64,000 nt of DNA from Lachnospiraceae bacterium (GCA_024692905.1 JAILLY010000102.1:62001-126000), one strand, 5' to 3'; shown: positions 34,465-44,102, counted from the stretch's first letter. The notes: a model not told the origin generated them from the letters alone. Numbers and translations: made by a program.

Positions 34465-35349
34465 ATGGATCAGGCATCACAGCTTAGAAATATCATAAAG
34501 ATGAATGCCCAGACCCAGCGCCCCACGGCCAGGGTAATAACGGTCACAAGCGGTAAGGGAGGCGTAGGCAAGTCTAACGTGTCCATAAACCTGGCAGTCC
34601 AGTTAAGACGGCTCGGGCAGCGGGTGATCATATTCGATGCCGATTTCGGACTTGCCAATATAGAAGTAATGTTCGGAGCGATCCCAAGGCATAACCTCGG
34701 AGATCTTATATATCAGGGGAAGAACATAAGGGAGATAATCACCCAGGGGCCCATGGATATAGGTTTCATTTCCGGAGGTTCCGGTATAGCGGGACTGACG
34801 AACCTCGGACGGGATTATATCAATTACCTGATACAGAATCTCGCAGAACTGGATATGCTGGCGGATGTGATAATAATCGATACGGGAGCCGGTATATCGG
34901 ACGCGGTCATTGAATTTCTTGTCGCAAGCGGTGAAGTGCTGCTGGTGACCACGCCGGAACCCACCTCCATAACGGATTCGTATTCGCTGTTAAAAGCCCT
35001 GAACCGCCATGTAAGGTTCAGCAGGGAGATGACTTCGATAAAGGTCATAGCAAATAAGGTCAGGAGTCCCGAGGAGGGACAGCAGTTATATAATAAACTG
35101 AATGCCGTTGTCAGCAGGTATCTGAAGATCCCGATAAGGTATCTCGGGCATGTTCCCGAAGATCCGCAGCTTGTAAAGGCTGTCATGCAGCAGACACCTA
35201 TATCGATCGACAATCCGAACGCAAAAAGTGCAAGGGCATTCGAGAATCTTGCAAGGATACTGACAAACAATGCCATGGAAGGAACCTTCAAGAAGCACGG
35301 AATGACAGGATTCTTTGCAAATATGGTAAGGGGTATCAAGAGGCAGTGA
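34465..35349 (+). CDS. flhG: MinD-like ATPase FlhG (YlxH)
   Basis: A 294-residue deviant Walker A ATPase: VTSGKGGVGKSNVSINLAVQL, then IIFDADFGLANIEVMFG, IIIDTGAGIS and a C-terminal amphipathic helix-like end. The N-terminus MDQASQLRNIIK resembles the DQAXXLR motif that stimulates FlhF GTPase. FlhG with FlhF controls flagellar number and C-ring assembly. The start follows the flhF stop by one base. Confidence 0.94.
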   Translation: MDQASQLRNIIKMNAQTQRPTARVITVTSGKGGVGKSNVSINLAVQLRRLGQRVIIFDADFGLANIEVMFGAIPRHNLGDLIYQGKNIREIITQGPMDIGFISGGSGIAGLTNLGRDYINYLIQNLAELDMLADVIIIDTGAGISDAVIEFLVASGEVLLVTTPEPTSITDSYSLLKALNRHVRFSREMTSIKVIANKVRSPEEGQQLYNKLNAVVSRYLKIPIRYLGHVPEDPQLVKAVMQQTPISIDNPNAKSARAFENLARILTNNAMEGTFKKHGMTGFFANMVRGIKRQ

Positions 35350-35372
35350 TATTTTAAGACGGGAGAGAGGAT

Positions 35373-36098
35373 ATGTTATCAAAGTATGTAAAACTCGGAG
35401 ACAAGCTTGAACTTGAGACTATCGTAAATTACAAGGACAAAAATGAGCTTGTCGAAAAAAAGAATTACCGCAGTCAGGTTTATGACATTATTTCGGAGGA
35501 TCAGATAAAGATCGCCATGCCCATGGAGCAGGGGAAGGTAATACTGCTTCCGGTGGACGGGGAATACAATATCTGTTTTTATACCCAGTCGGGACTGTAT
35601 CAGTGCCTTGCAAGGGTTATCGACAGATATAAATCGGATAATATATTCGTGCTCGTGATGGAACTCACTACCGATATCAGAAAATATCAGAGACGTGAGT
35701 ATTACAGGTTAAACTGCGTACTCGACATGAAGGCCAGCAACGTTTCGCAGGGAGGGAACCAGCCGTCGGGGCTCGAGCAGGTTCATTTCATGGATACCGA
35801 CATCACCTTCAGCAACGGCACCATGGTGGATATCAGCGGAGGCGGTGCGAGGTTCATCTCGAGGGTACGTTATCCGAAAGGAAGCAATATACAGTTCGCC
35901 TTTTCGCTGTTTGTAAACGGTAAGCTGACCGAGTATAAGTTACTCGGACGTGTATTGTATTCGGAGGAGCTTGCAAGCAGAGCCGGATCGTATGAACATC
36001 GTATCCAGTTTATAAACATCATGAATGACGAAAGAGAGAGCATAATCAAATTTATCTTTGAAGAAGAACGAAAGATAAGGCGCAGGGAGAAGGGATAA
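35373..36098 (+). CDS. PilZ-domain c-di-GMP receptor, YcgR/DgrA-like
   Basis: A 241-residue cytosolic protein. The N-terminal half resembles the YcgR N domain. The PilZ domain keeps its c-di-GMP motifs: RREYYR at about residue 107 (RxxxR) and DISGGGARF at about 153 ([D/N]xSxxG). Such proteins slow the motor by touching FliG or MotA when c-di-GMP is high. It sits inside the flagellar block between flhG and cheB, so a motor-brake role is inferred. The EAL gene at 507 could lower the ligand it senses. Confidence 0.87.
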   Translation: MLSKYVKLGDKLELETIVNYKDKNELVEKKNYRSQVYDIISEDQIKIAMPMEQGKVILLPVDGEYNICFYTQSGLYQCLARVIDRYKSDNIFVLVMELTTDIRKYQRREYYRLNCVLDMKASNVSQGGNQPSGLEQVHFMDTDITFSNGTMVDISGGGARFISRVRYPKGSNIQFAFSLFVNGKLTEYKLLGRVLYSEELASRAGSYEHRIQFINIMNDERESIIKFIFEEERKIRRREKG

Positions 36099-36101
36099 AT
36101 A

Positions 36102-37271
36102 ATGAAGAAGAAAATTCTTATCATAGATGACTCTGCACTTATGAGAAGGGTTCTCTGTGATATAATCAACTCAGACGACAGATTCGAGGTGGCTGAGTAC
36201 GCGGTGGACGGAGCCGATGGGTTCAAAAAACTGTGTTTAAAGTCATACGATGCCGTGGTACTGGACGTATATATGCCCAAGATGACAGGACTGGAACTCC
36301 TGCGTGAAATGCAGAAGAGCAAGGTCTATGCCAACGTCCTGATGGCCAGTACGACTACCGGAGAGGGTGCAAAGGAAACAATTACGGCACTTGACCTGGG
36401 AGCGGTTGACTTTATCAAGAAGCCGGAGAATGTTGCCGACGCCAGACACGATGATTTTAAGAAGAGGTTCCTTGATCTTCTTGATGTCGTGACAAGGACT
36501 GACAGCAATTACATGGCAAAGGCATGGCAGCAGAGTCAGGCATCCGGCAGGAGCACCGGTAAGACTTTCGTATCCAGATACGATGTCAACTTCCACCTGA
36601 CTCCGGGGGCGTTAAAGAAAGCGCCGGTGACTTCGGCAGAGACGAAGCGCTCTGACGGAACCGAAGAGGCAAGGCAGTATCCGAAGGTTCCCGGCAGGAA
36701 GATAGTGGCGATCGCTTCTTCCACCGGCGGTCCCAAGGCTCTGCAGGAAGTCATACCGAGGCTTCCGGGAACCCTCAACGCACCGGTCCTGCTCGTGCAG
36801 CATATGCCCAAAGGTTTCACCGCATCGCTTGCGGCAAGGCTCAATGAGCTGAGTGAATTAAACGTATGCGAAGCGAAGGAAGGCGAAACGGTCAGGAACG
36901 GCACCGTTTATGTCGCTCCGGGAGGAGTGCATCTGAAGGCCGGCAGGAATGCGGGGAATATCAAACTGCATCTGTCGGATGAGCCTACAAGGGAGGGCGT
37001 TAAGCCAAGCGCCAATTATATGTATGAATCCCTGATAGGCTCGGGATATGATGAGGTCGTCTGTGTGGTACTTACCGGGATGGGGTGTGACGGAACGGTA
37101 GGCATCAGGGAACTGAAGAAGAAACAGAAGGTTCGCGTGATCGCGCAGAACGAGGAGAGCTGCACCGTATACGGCATGCCGAGGAGTGTGATAGACGGAG
37201 GCCTTTCCGATGAAGTCGTTCCTCTTTCGCAGGTGGCGGATCAAATCATTAAGAACGTGGGGGTATGTTAG
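36102..37271 (+). CDS. cheB: Protein-glutamate methylesterase/deamidase CheB
   Basis: A 389-residue two-domain protein. The receiver has IIDDSALMRRVL and the acceptor aspartate in AVVLDVYMPKMTG. The linker is long. The esterase has the catalytic triad S207 (IASSTGGPKAL), H234 (LVQHMPKGFTASLA) and D330 (LTGMGCDGT). It removes methyl groups from receptors when phosphorylated by CheA. It starts 3 bases after the pilZ stop. No cheR is in this window. Confidence 0.96.
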   Translation: MKKKILIIDDSALMRRVLCDIINSDDRFEVAEYAVDGADGFKKLCLKSYDAVVLDVYMPKMTGLELLREMQKSKVYANVLMASTTTGEGAKETITALDLGAVDFIKKPENVADARHDDFKKRFLDLLDVVTRTDSNYMAKAWQQSQASGRSTGKTFVSRYDVNFHLTPGALKKAPVTSAETKRSDGTEEARQYPKVPGRKIVAIASSTGGPKALQEVIPRLPGTLNAPVLLVQHMPKGFTASLAARLNELSELNVCEAKEGETVRNGTVYVAPGGVHLKAGRNAGNIKLHLSDEPTREGVKPSANYMYESLIGSGYDEVVCVVLTGMGCDGTVGIRELKKKQKVRVIAQNEESCTVYGMPRSVIDGGLSDEVVPLSQVADQIIKNVGVC

Positions 37272-37273
37272 CC

Positions 37274-39397
37274 ATGGATGTTAATCAGTATTTGGAGATC
37301 TTTCTTGACGAAACAAACGAACATTTGCAGAGCCTGAGTGACCAGCTCATGATACTGGAGAATGAACCCGAGAACGAGGATACCATAAATGAGATATTCC
37401 GTGCGGCGCATTCCCTTAAGGGTATGGCAGGTACCATGGGTTACAAGAGGATGCAGGCCCTTACTCATGACATGGAAAATGTGTTCTCGGAGATCAGGAA
37501 CGGCAAGATGAAGGTTACGAGCCAGCTTGTCGATGTTCTGTTCCAGACGCTTGATGCCCTGGAGGAGTACAAGAATACCATCCAGGAGACTCAGGATGAG
37601 GGCACAAATGATAATGCCGCAATAATACAGGCGCTCCAGAAGTGCCTTGATGAAGGTACAGGAGCAGCACCCGAAGAGAAGCCCGAGGAGAAAAAGTCAG
37701 AAGCACCCAAGGCTGATGCGGACGGCGATAACGGCGAGAAGAAATGGAAGAACATCAATCTTCAGGAGCATGAGATCAATGCTTTAAAGGAAGCCGAAGA
37801 GAAGAAGATGAATATTTACGGCTGCACGGTATTCGTGCAGGAATCCTGTATACTTAAGGCCGCAAGAGCATTTCTTGTGTTCAAGGCCATAGAGGAGCTG
37901 GGTGAGATCATCATCTCAGATCCCTCCACACAGGATATTGAAGATGAAAAGTTTGATTTTGACTTCAGTTTATATATAGTAAGTTCCGAACCTTACGACA
38001 AGGTTGCGGAAGCCATAAAGAGTGTTTCCGAGATCGACAGGGTTGTCGGTGAAGAGATACCGATCGAAGAGATCCTCGATAAGGACGGACAGGAAACCAA
38101 GGCTGTCGAAGAGGGACCCGCACCCGCACCTGCCGAAGAGGAAGCAAAGCCCGCGGTCCAGGAAGCAGCACCCGCATCCGCAGCCGCTCAGAATACCGGC
38201 AGCGCGCCCGCCAAGAAGCAGACTGCCAATAAACCTGTCGTAAACAGGACCGTCAGGGTTGATATCGAGAAGCTTGATGTGCTCATGAATCTTGTCAGCG
38301 AGCTGATCATTGCCAAGAATTCACTCGTTTCATATTCCAGCGGAGGCCAGGCAAGCAACAACTCAAGCTTCAATGAACAGATCGAATATCTTGAGAGTGT
38401 TACAACGAATCTCCACGAGTCGGTCATGAAGGTTCGAATGGTACCCATCGAGAGTATCACCACAAAGTTCCCCAGGATGATCAGGGACCTTTCCAAGAAA
38501 CTCAACAAGAAGATGGAGCTTTATATGTCAGGTGAGGACACCGAGCTTGACCGTACCGTTGTCGACGAGATAGGCGATCCCCTTATGCATATGCTCCGTA
38601 ATTCAGCCGACCATGGTCTTGAATCCACAGAGGAAAGGGTTGCAAACGGAAAGGATCCGGTAGGATCGATATTCCTGGATGCTTATCAGGACGGTAACAA
38701 TGTTGTCATCGAAGTTAAGGATGACGGTAGAGGAATAGATGTCGAGGCCGTTAAACGCAAGGCCATTGAGAGAGGAACGATCACTTCCGAACAGGGCGAG
38801 GTGATGAGCAGCAAGGAGATAATCGACCTTCTGTTTCTTCCCAGTTTCTCGACCGCAAAGGTTGTATCCGATGTATCGGGCAGAGGCGTCGGACTGGATG
38901 TTGTTAAGAGTAAGATCGAAGCCCTCGGCGGTGATGTAAGTGTAAAGACGAAGCTCGGTGAAGGATCGACTTTCTCGATAAGGCTTCCGCTTACGCTTGC
39001 GATCATACAGGCTCTCATGGTCATCGTCGGTGACGAGAAATATGCGATCTCGTTAGGCTCCATCGATACGATCGAGGATATAAGCGTAGACGAGATCAAG
39101 TATGTTGAGGCAAAAGAAGTCATCAACTTAAGAGGAAATGTTATCCCCATCGTAAGGCTTCATGAAGTACTCGGACTTGAAGCACCGGAAGAAAACAGGG
39201 ACAGCATGATTGTAGTTATAGTAAAGAAGGGCGATCAGTATGCGGGTCTTGTTGTTGACGAACTTATAGGACAGCAGGAGATCGTTATCAAGTCCCTGGG
39301 TAAATATATTAACTGCACAAGCCGGATGATAAGCGGTGCCACCATTCTGGGTGACGGCGAGGTTGCGCTTATCATCGATGCTAATTGTCTTATATAG
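37274..39397 (+). CDS. cheA: Chemotaxis histidine kinase CheA
   Basis: A 707-residue kinase. Domains in order are P1 Hpt with His46 in AAHSLKGMAG; a P2-like CheY-binding domain (about 185-275); an Ala/Pro/Glu-rich linker near 285-320; the P3 dimerisation helices; the P4 ATPase with HMLRNSADHGLE, DDGRGID and GRGVGLDVVKSKIE; and the P5 CheW-like domain. It phosphorylates CheY and CheB. The start is ATG 37274, using GTGGGGGT at 37257-37264; ATG 37265 has no spacing. It lies directly after cheB. Confidence 0.96.
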   Translation: MDVNQYLEIFLDETNEHLQSLSDQLMILENEPENEDTINEIFRAAHSLKGMAGTMGYKRMQALTHDMENVFSEIRNGKMKVTSQLVDVLFQTLDALEEYKNTIQETQDEGTNDNAAIIQALQKCLDEGTGAAPEEKPEEKKSEAPKADADGDNGEKKWKNINLQEHEINALKEAEEKKMNIYGCTVFVQESCILKAARAFLVFKAIEELGEIIISDPSTQDIEDEKFDFDFSLYIVSSEPYDKVAEAIKSVSEIDRVVGEEIPIEEILDKDGQETKAVEEGPAPAPAEEEAKPAVQEAAPASAAAQNTGSAPAKKQTANKPVVNRTVRVDIEKLDVLMNLVSELIIAKNSLVSYSSGGQASNNSSFNEQIEYLESVTTNLHESVMKVRMVPIESITTKFPRMIRDLSKKLNKKMELYMSGEDTELDRTVVDEIGDPLMHMLRNSADHGLESTEERVANGKDPVGSIFLDAYQDGNNVVIEVKDDGRGIDVEAVKRKAIERGTITSEQGEVMSSKEIIDLLFLPSFSTAKVVSDVSGRGVGLDVVKSKIEALGGDVSVKTKLGEGSTFSIRLPLTLAIIQALMVIVGDEKYAISLGSIDTIEDISVDEIKYVEAKEVINLRGNVIPIVRLHEVLGLEAPEENRDSMIVVIVKKGDQYAGLVVDELIGQQEIVIKSLGKYINCTSRMISGATILGDGEVALIIDANCLI

Positions 39398-39408
39398 GAG
39401 GGGCCGAC

Positions 39409-39876
39409 ATGGATGAAATCAGTTTAATGAACAATGAATATAACACCACCCAGTATATTGTGATCAATATAGGGGATGAACAGTACGGTATCGATATCAA
39501 ATATGTCGATAATATCGTTCGTATGCAGAAGATAACAAGGGTTCCCAACTGTCAGGAATACTTCAAGGGCGTTATCAATCTGCGAGGCGAAGTTGTGCCT
39601 GTCATGAGTTTCAGGATGAAGGTCGGACTTCCGGAGACAGAGCTTACAAACAAGACAAGGATCATAATCATCAAACTCGAGCCCAATGCTCCCGTCGGTA
39701 TTATCGTCGATGCTGTAAGAGAAGTAGTCACGCTCGGTGACAATAATGTAGATGAGGCTGCCAAGAGCAGCACATCCAACGATCCTTCGTACATAAACGG
39801 CATAGGTAAATACGGTGAGACCCTGATTTCCCTGCTTGACTTAAATGTAGTTATCTCCGACAAGGAGAAGGAATGA
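39409..39876 (+). CDS. cheW: Chemotaxis coupling protein CheW
   Basis: A 155-residue adaptor. It has the CheW fold pattern QYIVINIGDEQYGIDIKYVDNIVRMQKITRVPNC, FKGVINLRGEVVPVM and a C-terminal LISLLDLNVVI. It couples receptors to CheA. The start is ATG 39409 with GGAGGGG at 39397-39403; an upstream in-frame TTG at 39385 is inside cheA. cheC follows 28 bases later. Confidence 0.95.
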   Translation: MDEISLMNNEYNTTQYIVINIGDEQYGIDIKYVDNIVRMQKITRVPNCQEYFKGVINLRGEVVPVMSFRMKVGLPETELTNKTRIIIIKLEPNAPVGIIVDAVREVVTLGDNNVDEAAKSSTSNDPSYINGIGKYGETLISLLDLNVVISDKEKE

Positions 39877-39904
39877 CCGGCTTACTGTGAGAATGAGGTA
39901 GAAT

Positions 39905-40522
39905 ATGTCTAAGATCGATCTTAACAACATGGATAGAATGTACTTTGACATTCTGAGCGAGATAGGAAATATCGGTGCAGGCAATGCCACCACAGCACTT
40001 GCCCAGATGCTCAACACCAAGGTGGACATGAAAGTTCCCAAGGTTGAGCTGCTTGAGTTCTCCGAGGTAGGAGAGGCCATGGGCGGTGAGGAGCAGCTTA
40101 TGGCCGGGATCTATCAGATAGTCGAAGGTGATATTACGGGAAGCATAATGTTCCTTCTCGAGGAGAAGTCAGCAATAACCCTGATCAGCAAACTTATGGG
40201 AACCCCGGAAGTCGATAATGCATTTGAATTCGGCGAGATGGAGCATTCGGCACTTAAGGAGATCGGAAATATCATCACCGGCTCGTATCTGTCGTCACTC
40301 TCAACTCTTACCAATCTCAAGATAATAGCTTCCGTACCTGCGATAAGCATTGATATGTGCGGCTCCATACTGAGCGTACCGGCGATCGAGTTCGGTGCGG
40401 TCGGGGATAAGATGCTGCTTATCCAGACAGAGTTTTCCGATGATGTAAAGCTCACGGGATTCTTCATTCTGGTTCCCGATCTTGAATCGTATGATAAGAT
40501 ATTAAGTTCACTTGGAATGTAG
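39905..40522 (+). CDS. cheC: CheY-P phosphatase CheC
   Basis: A 205-residue CheC-family phosphatase. Both active-site pairs are kept: E19/N22 in LSEIGNIGAGNATTAL and E119/N122 in LKEIGNIITGSYLSSL. CheC dephosphorylates CheY-P and binds CheD. With FliY in the same locus, the cell has two CheY-P phosphatases. cheD follows 12 bases later. Confidence 0.94.
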   Translation: MSKIDLNNMDRMYFDILSEIGNIGAGNATTALAQMLNTKVDMKVPKVELLEFSEVGEAMGGEEQLMAGIYQIVEGDITGSIMFLLEEKSAITLISKLMGTPEVDNAFEFGEMEHSALKEIGNIITGSYLSSLSTLTNLKIIASVPAISIDMCGSILSVPAIEFGAVGDKMLLIQTEFSDDVKLTGFFILVPDLESYDKILSSLGM

Positions 40523-40534
40523 CGAGGCGTAGTA

Positions 40535-41020
40535 ATGAGTGAAATGATTAAAGTCGGCATGGCTGATCTTAAGCTGTGCATCAGTCCCAATGCGATCACC
40601 ACTCTTGGCTTGGGTTCCTGTGTGGGGATAGCGATCAGGGATCCTGTAACAAAGATAGGCGGACTGGCTCATATAATGCTGCCCGACAGTACCAAGATCA
40701 CTAATAACCAGTGTATCGCCAAGTTTGCGGATACGGGAATTGCGGAGCTTGTAAGGATCATGGTTGAGGCGGGAGCCGCCAGGAACAGGCTGGTTGCCAA
40801 GATAGCCGGAGGAGCGCAGATGTTTGCCCTCCAGGGCAGGTCAGAAGCAATGGCGGTAGGTGCAAGGAACGCAGAAGCGGTCACAAAGATACTGGGAGAA
40901 ATGAAGATACCGATCCTTGCAAGAGATACGGGGGACAGTTACGGACGTACCGTGGAATTCTTCCCTGAAACAGGTGATTTTGTCATAAAGGCAGTAGGAA
41001 GGGATATAAAGAAGATCTGA
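40535..41020 (+). CDS. cheD: Chemoreceptor glutamine deamidase CheD
   Basis: A 161-residue CheD. The catalytic Cys-His pair is visible in TTLGLGSCVGIAIRD and GGLAHIMLPDS. GARNAEAV and a C-terminal ARDTGDSYGRTVEF also match. CheD deamidates receptor glutamines and its partner CheC releases it, forming a B. subtilis-type adaptation loop. Confidence 0.95.
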   Translation: MSEMIKVGMADLKLCISPNAITTLGLGSCVGIAIRDPVTKIGGLAHIMLPDSTKITNNQCIAKFADTGIAELVRIMVEAGAARNRLVAKIAGGAQMFALQGRSEAMAVGARNAEAVTKILGEMKIPILARDTGDSYGRTVEFFPETGDFVIKAVGRDIKKI

Positions 41021-41029
41021 CGGCATTAT

Positions 41030-41353
41030 ATGGATACCAGAAAGATACCATTATTCATTATGCTTTTGGCAGGCGCGGTGGCCTGTATAGTTACATATAT
41101 CGATCATTACAGTCTTCACGACATGCTTATTGTCCTTCTTATAGTACTCATTGTTTTTCTTATCGTGGGTCTGATCGTAAAGAAGATACTTGACAAGTTC
41201 GAGATATCCACGGATACCGCGGTGGGTGATGAAGGCGAGGTAGTCGAGAAACTGACGGATGAAGCAGAAGCCGAGGCTGAAGAAGGCGAAAATGCCGATA
41301 CTGATGCCGGAGCCGGTGAGGAAGCCGCACAGGACGGCGAACAGGATGTTTAA
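41030..41353 (+). CDS. Small membrane protein with acidic tail, unknown function
   Basis: A 107-residue protein between cheD and fliA. It has two adjacent transmembrane helices (about residues 8-24 and 30-52) and a cytoplasmic C-terminal tail made largely of Glu, Asp, Ala and Gly. I do not recognise a family with certainty. It is in phase with its neighbours: 9 bases after cheD and 22 before fliA, so it is probably part of the same transcript. A role in motor or chemotaxis is inferred only from location. Confidence 0.72.
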   Translation: MDTRKIPLFIMLLAGAVACIVTYIDHYSLHDMLIVLLIVLIVFLIVGLIVKKILDKFEISTDTAVGDEGEVVEKLTDEAEAEAEEGENADTDAGAGEEAAQDGEQDV

Positions 41354-41375
41354 ACCACTTTGATCGGAGAGCGAC

Positions 41376-42143
41376 ATGGATGACGCGGGAAGGCAGAAGC
41401 TGTGGGATGATTATGCCAAGAATCCGACACGCGAGCTTCGTGAAAATATAATATTGGAATATGCACCGCTTGTTAAGGTGGTCGCGGGACGTTTATCAAT
41501 GTATCTTGGATATAACGTTGAGTATGAAGACCTGGTCAGTTATGGTATATTCGGTCTCATAGATGCGATCGACAAATTCGATGCGTGCAAGGAAGTCAAG
41601 TTTGAGACTTATGCAAGTCTGCGTATCAGAGGGGCGATCCTTGACCAGATCCGTAAGATGGACTGGATCCCGAGGACCGTAAGGAAGCGCCAGAAGGAGA
41701 TCTCAAATGCGATAAAGGAGATCGAGACCAGGACAGGGCGTTCGGCAACGGATGAGGAGATATCCAGGGAACTTGGTATAACAAGCGAGGAATATGATGA
41801 CTGGCAGTCTCAGATGAAGGTCACGAATATTGTTTCGCTTGATGAGTTTACCGAGTCGGGCGGAGGTGACATCAGCGAGAGCAGCACGGTTTCGCGCTAT
41901 GAGCTGCCCGAGGAAGCTATCGAGAAGGAAGAACTCAAGGTTATGCTCGCCGAGGCTCTTGAAAATCTTACGGAGAAGGAAAAGCAGGTCATACTCATGT
42001 ATTATTATGAGGACCTTACTCTTAAGGAGATAAGCAACGTGCTTGAGGTGTCCGAGTCAAGGGTGTCACAGTTACATACCAAGGCACTCGGAAAAATGAA
42101 GGTTAAGATGGGAAAATATATGGGGATACTTGTAAACACTTGA
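41376..42143 (+). CDS. fliA: Flagellar sigma factor FliA (SigD/WhiG type)
   Basis: A 255-residue sigma-28. Region 2 contains EYEDLVSYGIFGLIDAIDKFD and VKFETYASLRIRGAILDQIRKMDWIPRTVRK. Region 3 has the linking helices. Region 4 has LTLKEISNVLEVSESRVSQLHTKAL. It directs late flagellar promoters of the TAAA-N15-GCCGATAA type. A matching site is upstream of fliK (18627-18654). No anti-sigma factor flgM is encoded in the window. Confidence 0.96.
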   Translation: MDDAGRQKLWDDYAKNPTRELRENIILEYAPLVKVVAGRLSMYLGYNVEYEDLVSYGIFGLIDAIDKFDACKEVKFETYASLRIRGAILDQIRKMDWIPRTVRKRQKEISNAIKEIETRTGRSATDEEISRELGITSEEYDDWQSQMKVTNIVSLDEFTESGGGDISESSTVSRYELPEEAIEKEELKVMLAEALENLTEKEKQVILMYYYEDLTLKEISNVLEVSESRVSQLHTKALGKMKVKMGKYMGILVNT

Positions 42144-42167
42144 TGATGCAGCTGCATGGGGGAACTT

Positions 42168-43769
42168 ATGGGAGATCGTAACGCTTATTTCAGACTCAGG
42201 ATAAAGGGTGACGGAACTTATATTGAGATGATACCGCCCGAAGGGAACGGTTCAGCTCTTGAATTTGCGGAGATGCAGGATTATCTTCAGCTCCACGGAT
42301 TTATCGTTGACAAATACGCCATCGCCAGGGCTGTCAATGATGCAGACGGGAAGGTATGCGAGGTTATGATCGATCCGCGTGTGATCGCCGAGGTTCCCGA
42401 AAGTTATAAGCTCGATGTAGCCGATGATAAAATGAGCTGTACGGTCAGGTTTTATCCGCCGTCTGTAAACGGCGCCGCACTGGCAAAGGAAGAGATAATA
42501 AAGGATCTGAGATTTAAGAAGATAACCTTTGGCATAAAGAATGATGTGATAGTTTCTTTCTTTAATGACAGGCATTACTGCACCGATTATGTTATAGCGA
42601 TCGGCAAGGAGGTCAGACAGGGCAGGGACGGAAGCATAGATTATAATTTCAATACCAATCCAAATTTAAAGCCCACGCTTAATGAAGACGGAACGGTTGA
42701 TTTCTTCAATCTTAATCTGATAAACTCCTGCAAGGAAGGGGATGTTGTGGCGAAGCTCAATCCTGCCGACCTTGGTGATGACGGGGTTGATATCTTCGGT
42801 GCTTATGTTCCACCGCATGAAGTAAAGGAACCCAAGTTCTCCTTCGGTCATAATCTTAAGATCTCCGAAGACGGACTTGAACTTATCTCCGAGATCAACG
42901 GAAATGTAATGCTCATTGATGATAAGGTATTTGTTTCCAATGTATATGAAGTCAATGATGTCGATACTTCTACCGGAAATATCGAGTATGACGGCGATGT
43001 GCATGTGCTCGGCAACGTTAACGCCGGTTTTTCCGTCAAGGCAAGCGGGAACGTTGAAGTAAGGGGCGTCGTTGAAGGTGCATATGTTGAGGCCGGAGGC
43101 GATATAATCATCGCAAGAGGAATGAACGGGATGAGCAAGGGCAAGCTCGTTGCCGGAATGAATGTTGTATCCAAATTCATTGAGAATTCGACTATCCAGG
43201 CCGGTGGATATGTTCATTCGGAAGCGATCCTCCACAGTGATATAACCTCTAAGGGAGATGTCATCGTTACCGGTAAGAAGGGCTTTATAACCGGAGGATG
43301 CATAAGGGCACTCGGTAATGTCGAAGCAAAGATAATCGGTTCGACCATGGGGGTTGATACCGACATCCAGGTCGGTGCGGATCCGTCGATCAAACTTAAA
43401 GCGGCAAGTATGCAGCAGGAGATCGCCGAAACAAATAAGCGCCTTGACAGCATAAAACCGGTGCTTGTGACTCTTACCCTGAGGATGAAGAAGGGTGATA
43501 AGCTCACCCCCGACCAGATGCGCACGATCAAGCAGCTTTCGGAAGAATACAAGAATCTCACCGAAGAGGTCAACAGGCAGCTGGATGAATATGACAAGTA
43601 TATGGATTCGGTTGAAACGAATGATATCGAGTCGGTCGTAAAGGTTTCCGATTGTGCATATCCGGGCACCAGGATAACCATAAGTGAAGTATATACACAG
43701 CTTAAGACACCCGCGCAGAGAGCAAGATTTGTCAAGGAGGGTGCCGATATAAGGATAAAGGGCCTGTAG
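42168..43769 (+). CDS. FapA-family (DUF342) protein
   Basis: A 533-residue protein. The N-terminal 150 residues have an unnamed alpha/beta region. The middle is rich in short beta repeats with Gly and Asn (GNIEYDGDVHVLGNVNAGFSVKASGNVEVRGVVEGAYVEAGGDIIIARGM), the polymer-forming pattern of FapA/DUF342, related to bactofilins. The C-terminus is a coiled coil. Start ATG 42168 follows GGGGGA; ATG 42156 would lack a site. FapA proteins in Firmicutes often sit in flagellar operons; their job is unclear. Confidence 0.82.
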   Translation: MGDRNAYFRLRIKGDGTYIEMIPPEGNGSALEFAEMQDYLQLHGFIVDKYAIARAVNDADGKVCEVMIDPRVIAEVPESYKLDVADDKMSCTVRFYPPSVNGAALAKEEIIKDLRFKKITFGIKNDVIVSFFNDRHYCTDYVIAIGKEVRQGRDGSIDYNFNTNPNLKPTLNEDGTVDFFNLNLINSCKEGDVVAKLNPADLGDDGVDIFGAYVPPHEVKEPKFSFGHNLKISEDGLELISEINGNVMLIDDKVFVSNVYEVNDVDTSTGNIEYDGDVHVLGNVNAGFSVKASGNVEVRGVVEGAYVEAGGDIIIARGMNGMSKGKLVAGMNVVSKFIENSTIQAGGYVHSEAILHSDITSKGDVIVTGKKGFITGGCIRALGNVEAKIIGSTMGVDTDIQVGADPSIKLKAASMQQEIAETNKRLDSIKPVLVTLTLRMKKGDKLTPDQMRTIKQLSEEYKNLTEEVNRQLDEYDKYMDSVETNDIESVVKVSDCAYPGTRITISEVYTQLKTPAQRARFVKEGADIRIKGL

Positions 43770-43793
43770 AGTTCAAGTTGCCGGAGGTATCAT

Positions 43794-44102
43794 ATGATAA
43801 GTCCTATAGAGATGAACGCGGTTATCTCAAGGACTCAGGATATTGCATCGCTGAGGCATAATGAGGATAACAAGGCGGCTATCGATCATACACATGTCCA
43901 GGCGCAGATGGACATAAAGAGCAATGAGGAAGTTTATACGGTACAGGGGACGAACCAGAGCACCGGTACCGGAACCGATCATGATGCCAAGGAAAAAGGG
44001 AAAAACGAGTTCTTCGATATAAGACGCAAGGATAAGAAAAAAGAAAAAGATGAGGTAGTGCGTGTCAAATCCGCATCTCCGGGTTTTGATCTTAAGATAT
44101 GA
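43794..44102 (+). CDS. Conserved-looking small protein, flagellar locus, unknown function
   Basis: A 102-residue hydrophilic protein without membrane segments. It starts MISPIEMNAVISRTQDI and ends in a basic, Lys-rich tail (DIRRKDKKKEKDEVVRVKSASPGFDLKI). It has KHN-like and QAQMDI segments that I associate with small proteins at the end of Lachnospiraceae flagellar operons, but I cannot assign a named family. Position after fapA-like and before the DUF6115-like gene supports it being a real gene; CCGGAGG precedes the ATG. Confidence 0.7.
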   Translation: MISPIEMNAVISRTQDIASLRHNEDNKAAIDHTHVQAQMDIKSNEEVYTVQGTNQSTGTGTDHDAKEKGKNEFFDIRRKDKKKEKDEVVRVKSASPGFDLKI

